In this document: positions 62,681 through 64,000 of the stretch, piece by piece
How the letters are laid out: every line of letters begins with the position of its first letter
Position numbering within the stretch: the stretch's first letter is position 1
Assembly (NCBI GenBank): GCA_034440575.1
Contig: JAOTOL010001616.1
Span: 2,296,501 to 2,360,500 of the forward strand
DNA: 64,000 nt
Source: Imbricaverruca yamaguchii
Taxonomy: Eukaryota > Arthropoda > Thecostraca > Neoverrucidae
Reading direction: 5' to 3'
Notes under the pieces: generated by a model
What the model saw: only the letters and a program-made list of their open reading frames with translations
Told to the model about the DNA's origin: nothing
The model's database searches: none
Translations under genes and position numbers: made by a program

Positions 62681-62845
62681 GGGGATCCCGGTGGCCAAGT
62701 GGGCAGGGGGATGGACTCTCGGTCGTGGAATCTTCGTGGAGTTCGAATCTCCTTAACGGCTGGATTACCGCGACCAGCCGGCGTGAGAGGTTGTCAACGC
62801 TACATGGCCCAGCAGTCGGATGCGTCGTAAGCAAACCCAAGTACC
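62681..62845 (+). mobile_element. SINE-B copy with intact pol III boxes
   Basis: The head has a perfect box A, TGGCCAAGTGG (62692-62702), and a perfect box B, GTTCGAATC (62741-62749). The core CGCGACCAGCCGGCGTGAGA follows, then CGCTACATGGCCCAGCAGTC and GATGCGTCGTAAGC. The tail is short and no target-site duplication is clear. The head differs from that at 12177, so the tRNA part varies more than the body. Confidence 0.85.
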
Positions 62846-63188
62846 TTCCTCAAACATACTGCACTAATGGAATGTGCTGAAAAGTCGCACTCAGTGCATT
62901 CATTTCACATTAAACTAGCTTAATCCATGCTAGTGCGCTTTCTTCGTCAGCGATTTTTGCTCAGTCTTGTTGCGCCCTGAAACATGTTTCACCCTGCGTT
63001 GTTAGGGAATCGTCCGGAAGCCGACTCCGCCGCCATTTCATCTCTGGTCGCCGCATACGTCGGTTGCGTCGTCGCGCCAGATGCAGGGCAGCTGTCGCCT
63101 GAAGCCTCTGTGACAGTCTCCCAGACCGATCCATCACAGTCCTGACGTCGGCTGATCCCCGTGTGATGTTGGACAGCTGTCGCCCAAC
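62846..63188. other. Unassigned sequence
   Basis: Unique sequence grading into diverged units of the 60-bp array from about 63080. Confidence 0.4.
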
Positions 63189-63274
63189 CTCTGGCAGTCT
63201 CACATATGGGCGCTACATGACCAATGCAGTCGATGCGCCCTTAAGCCCTAATAACTAACTCTGGCAGTCTCACA
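63189..63274 (+). mobile_element. Micro-retroposon copy M4 with 16-bp target-site duplication
   Basis: A 54-bp insertion (63205-63258) lies between exact copies of CTCTGGCAGTCTCACA (63189-63204 and 63259-63274). It carries the stem GGGCGC...GCGCCC, the phrase TACATGACCAATGCAGTCGA, then CTTAAGCCCTAATAACTAA. It sits inside a diverged unit of the 60-bp minisatellite. Because the array is repetitive, part of the duplication could be array sequence, but the exact 16-bp match and the same layout as M2 and M3 argue for insertion. Confidence 0.75.
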
Positions 63275-63835
63275 GTCCTGACGTCGGCTGATCCATCACA
63301 GTCCTGACGTCGGCTGATCCCTCACAGTACTGACGTCAGTTGATCCCTCACAGTACTGACGTCAGTTGATCCCTCAGTCATGGAGTCGGCTGATCCCTCA
63401 CTCATGACGTTGGCCAACCCCCGCATGATGCTGTCGTCCAGCCTCTGCGACAGTCTCGCAGTACTGACTTCGGCTGGTCCCCGTATGATGCTGTCGCCCA
63501 GCCTCTGCGACAGTCTCGCAGACTGACTTCGGCTGGTCCCCGTATGATGCTGTCGCCCAGCCTCTGCGACAGCCTCGCAGTACTGACTTCGGCTGGTCCC
63601 CCTTTTATTCTTTCTCCCTCTTCTTTTTTCAGCCTCTGCGACAGTCTCGCAGTACTGACTTCGGCTGGTCCCCGCATGATGCTGTCGTCCAGCCTCTGCG
63701 ACAGTCTCGCAGTACTGACTTCGGCTGGTCCCCGTATGATGCTGTCGCCCAGCCTCTGTGGCAGTCTCGCAGTACTGACTTCGGCTGGTCCCCGTATGAT
63801 GCTGTCGCCCAGCCTCTGTGGCAGTCGCAGTCCAC
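63275..63835. repeat. 26-bp and 60-bp minisatellites
   Basis: 63275-63400 holds irregular ~26-bp units with CTGACGTCRGYTGATCC. 63424-63830 holds about seven 60-bp units (CTGTCGCCCAGCCTCTGCGA, CAGTCTCGCAGTACTGACTT, CGGCTGGTCCCCGTATGATG). One unit is interrupted by a pyrimidine-rich tract at 63601-63631. Frames up to 202 codons on both strands are by-products. Confidence 0.93.
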
Positions 63836-64000
63836 GCCCGATTGTTCGACGTCGGCCGATCGCGGCCCGATTGTTCACTGGAGCGGTCGTTGCGCCGGAT
63901 GCCAAGTGCAGCTGGACGTGAAATACACAACGCCGGCGCTGGCTTTTGTTCATGGCGCAGACGGTCGGTTGTGAATACTGGAACAATCGAGGTGGGATGT
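63836..64000. other. Unassigned end of window
   Basis: Short unique sequence after the array; nothing recognised. Confidence 0.3.

Overview
The window looks like accessory, gene-poor chromosomal DNA from an animal, most likely an invertebrate. No host protein-coding gene, rRNA or functional tRNA could be supported. The evidence for an animal genome is the mix of non-LTR retrotransposon fragments (LINEs), tRNA-headed SINEs with target-site duplications, MITE-like DNA transposons, long dinucleotide microsatellites and about thirty GC-rich minisatellite arrays. Degenerate GGTTA tracts recall the arthropod TTAGG telomere motif, so an arthropod is a reasonable guess, but the species cannot be read from the sequence.

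Layout: 1-2.5 kb holds a decayed LINE reverse transcriptase between two inverted arrays of a 16-bp unit. 2.5-12.4 kb is mostly unique DNA with SINEs and a giant composite microsatellite (TC, TA, 226 T, CT). 12.9-20.4 kb carries six minisatellites (11, 19, 31, 37-38 (hairpin-forming), about 100 and about 25 bp). 21.6-23.8 kb is the best preserved LINE. 25.7-27.3 kb has a second inverted 16-bp array pair, a 17-bp array and a SINE. 28.7-32 kb contains two inverted copies of a roughly 1-kb element with TTAA-type ends (piggyBac-like), interleaved with two direct copies of a GGTTAGG-rich repeat. 33-45 kb alternates unique DNA, minisatellites, SINEs, a hairpin MITE and the first of three copies of an 0.8-kb MITE whose ends read TAACCC. 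46.6-48.1 kb is a third LINE fragment with an uninterrupted reverse-transcriptase frame. 49-64 kb is dominated by minisatellites of 21, 30/90, 38, 22-23, 29, 29 and 60 bp, plus two more MITE copies and a SINE.

The most unusual signal is a family of very short insertions (51, 54, 56 and 63 bp). Each is flanked by a perfect 10-16 bp target-site duplication and consists essentially of a hairpin plus a short tetranucleotide tail. The same 3-prime domain sits at the end of a tRNA-derived SINE family (SINE-B) found four times here. This suggests a LINE-mobilised minimal retroposon, a stem-loop and tail moved almost alone. SINE-A (two complete copies with 12-14 bp duplications, two partial ones) is a separate tRNA-headed family.

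Most long open frames here are by-products of tandem repeats without stop codons or with periods divisible by three, and should not be annotated as genes. All work was by eye; identities, copy numbers and repeat edges are approximate.
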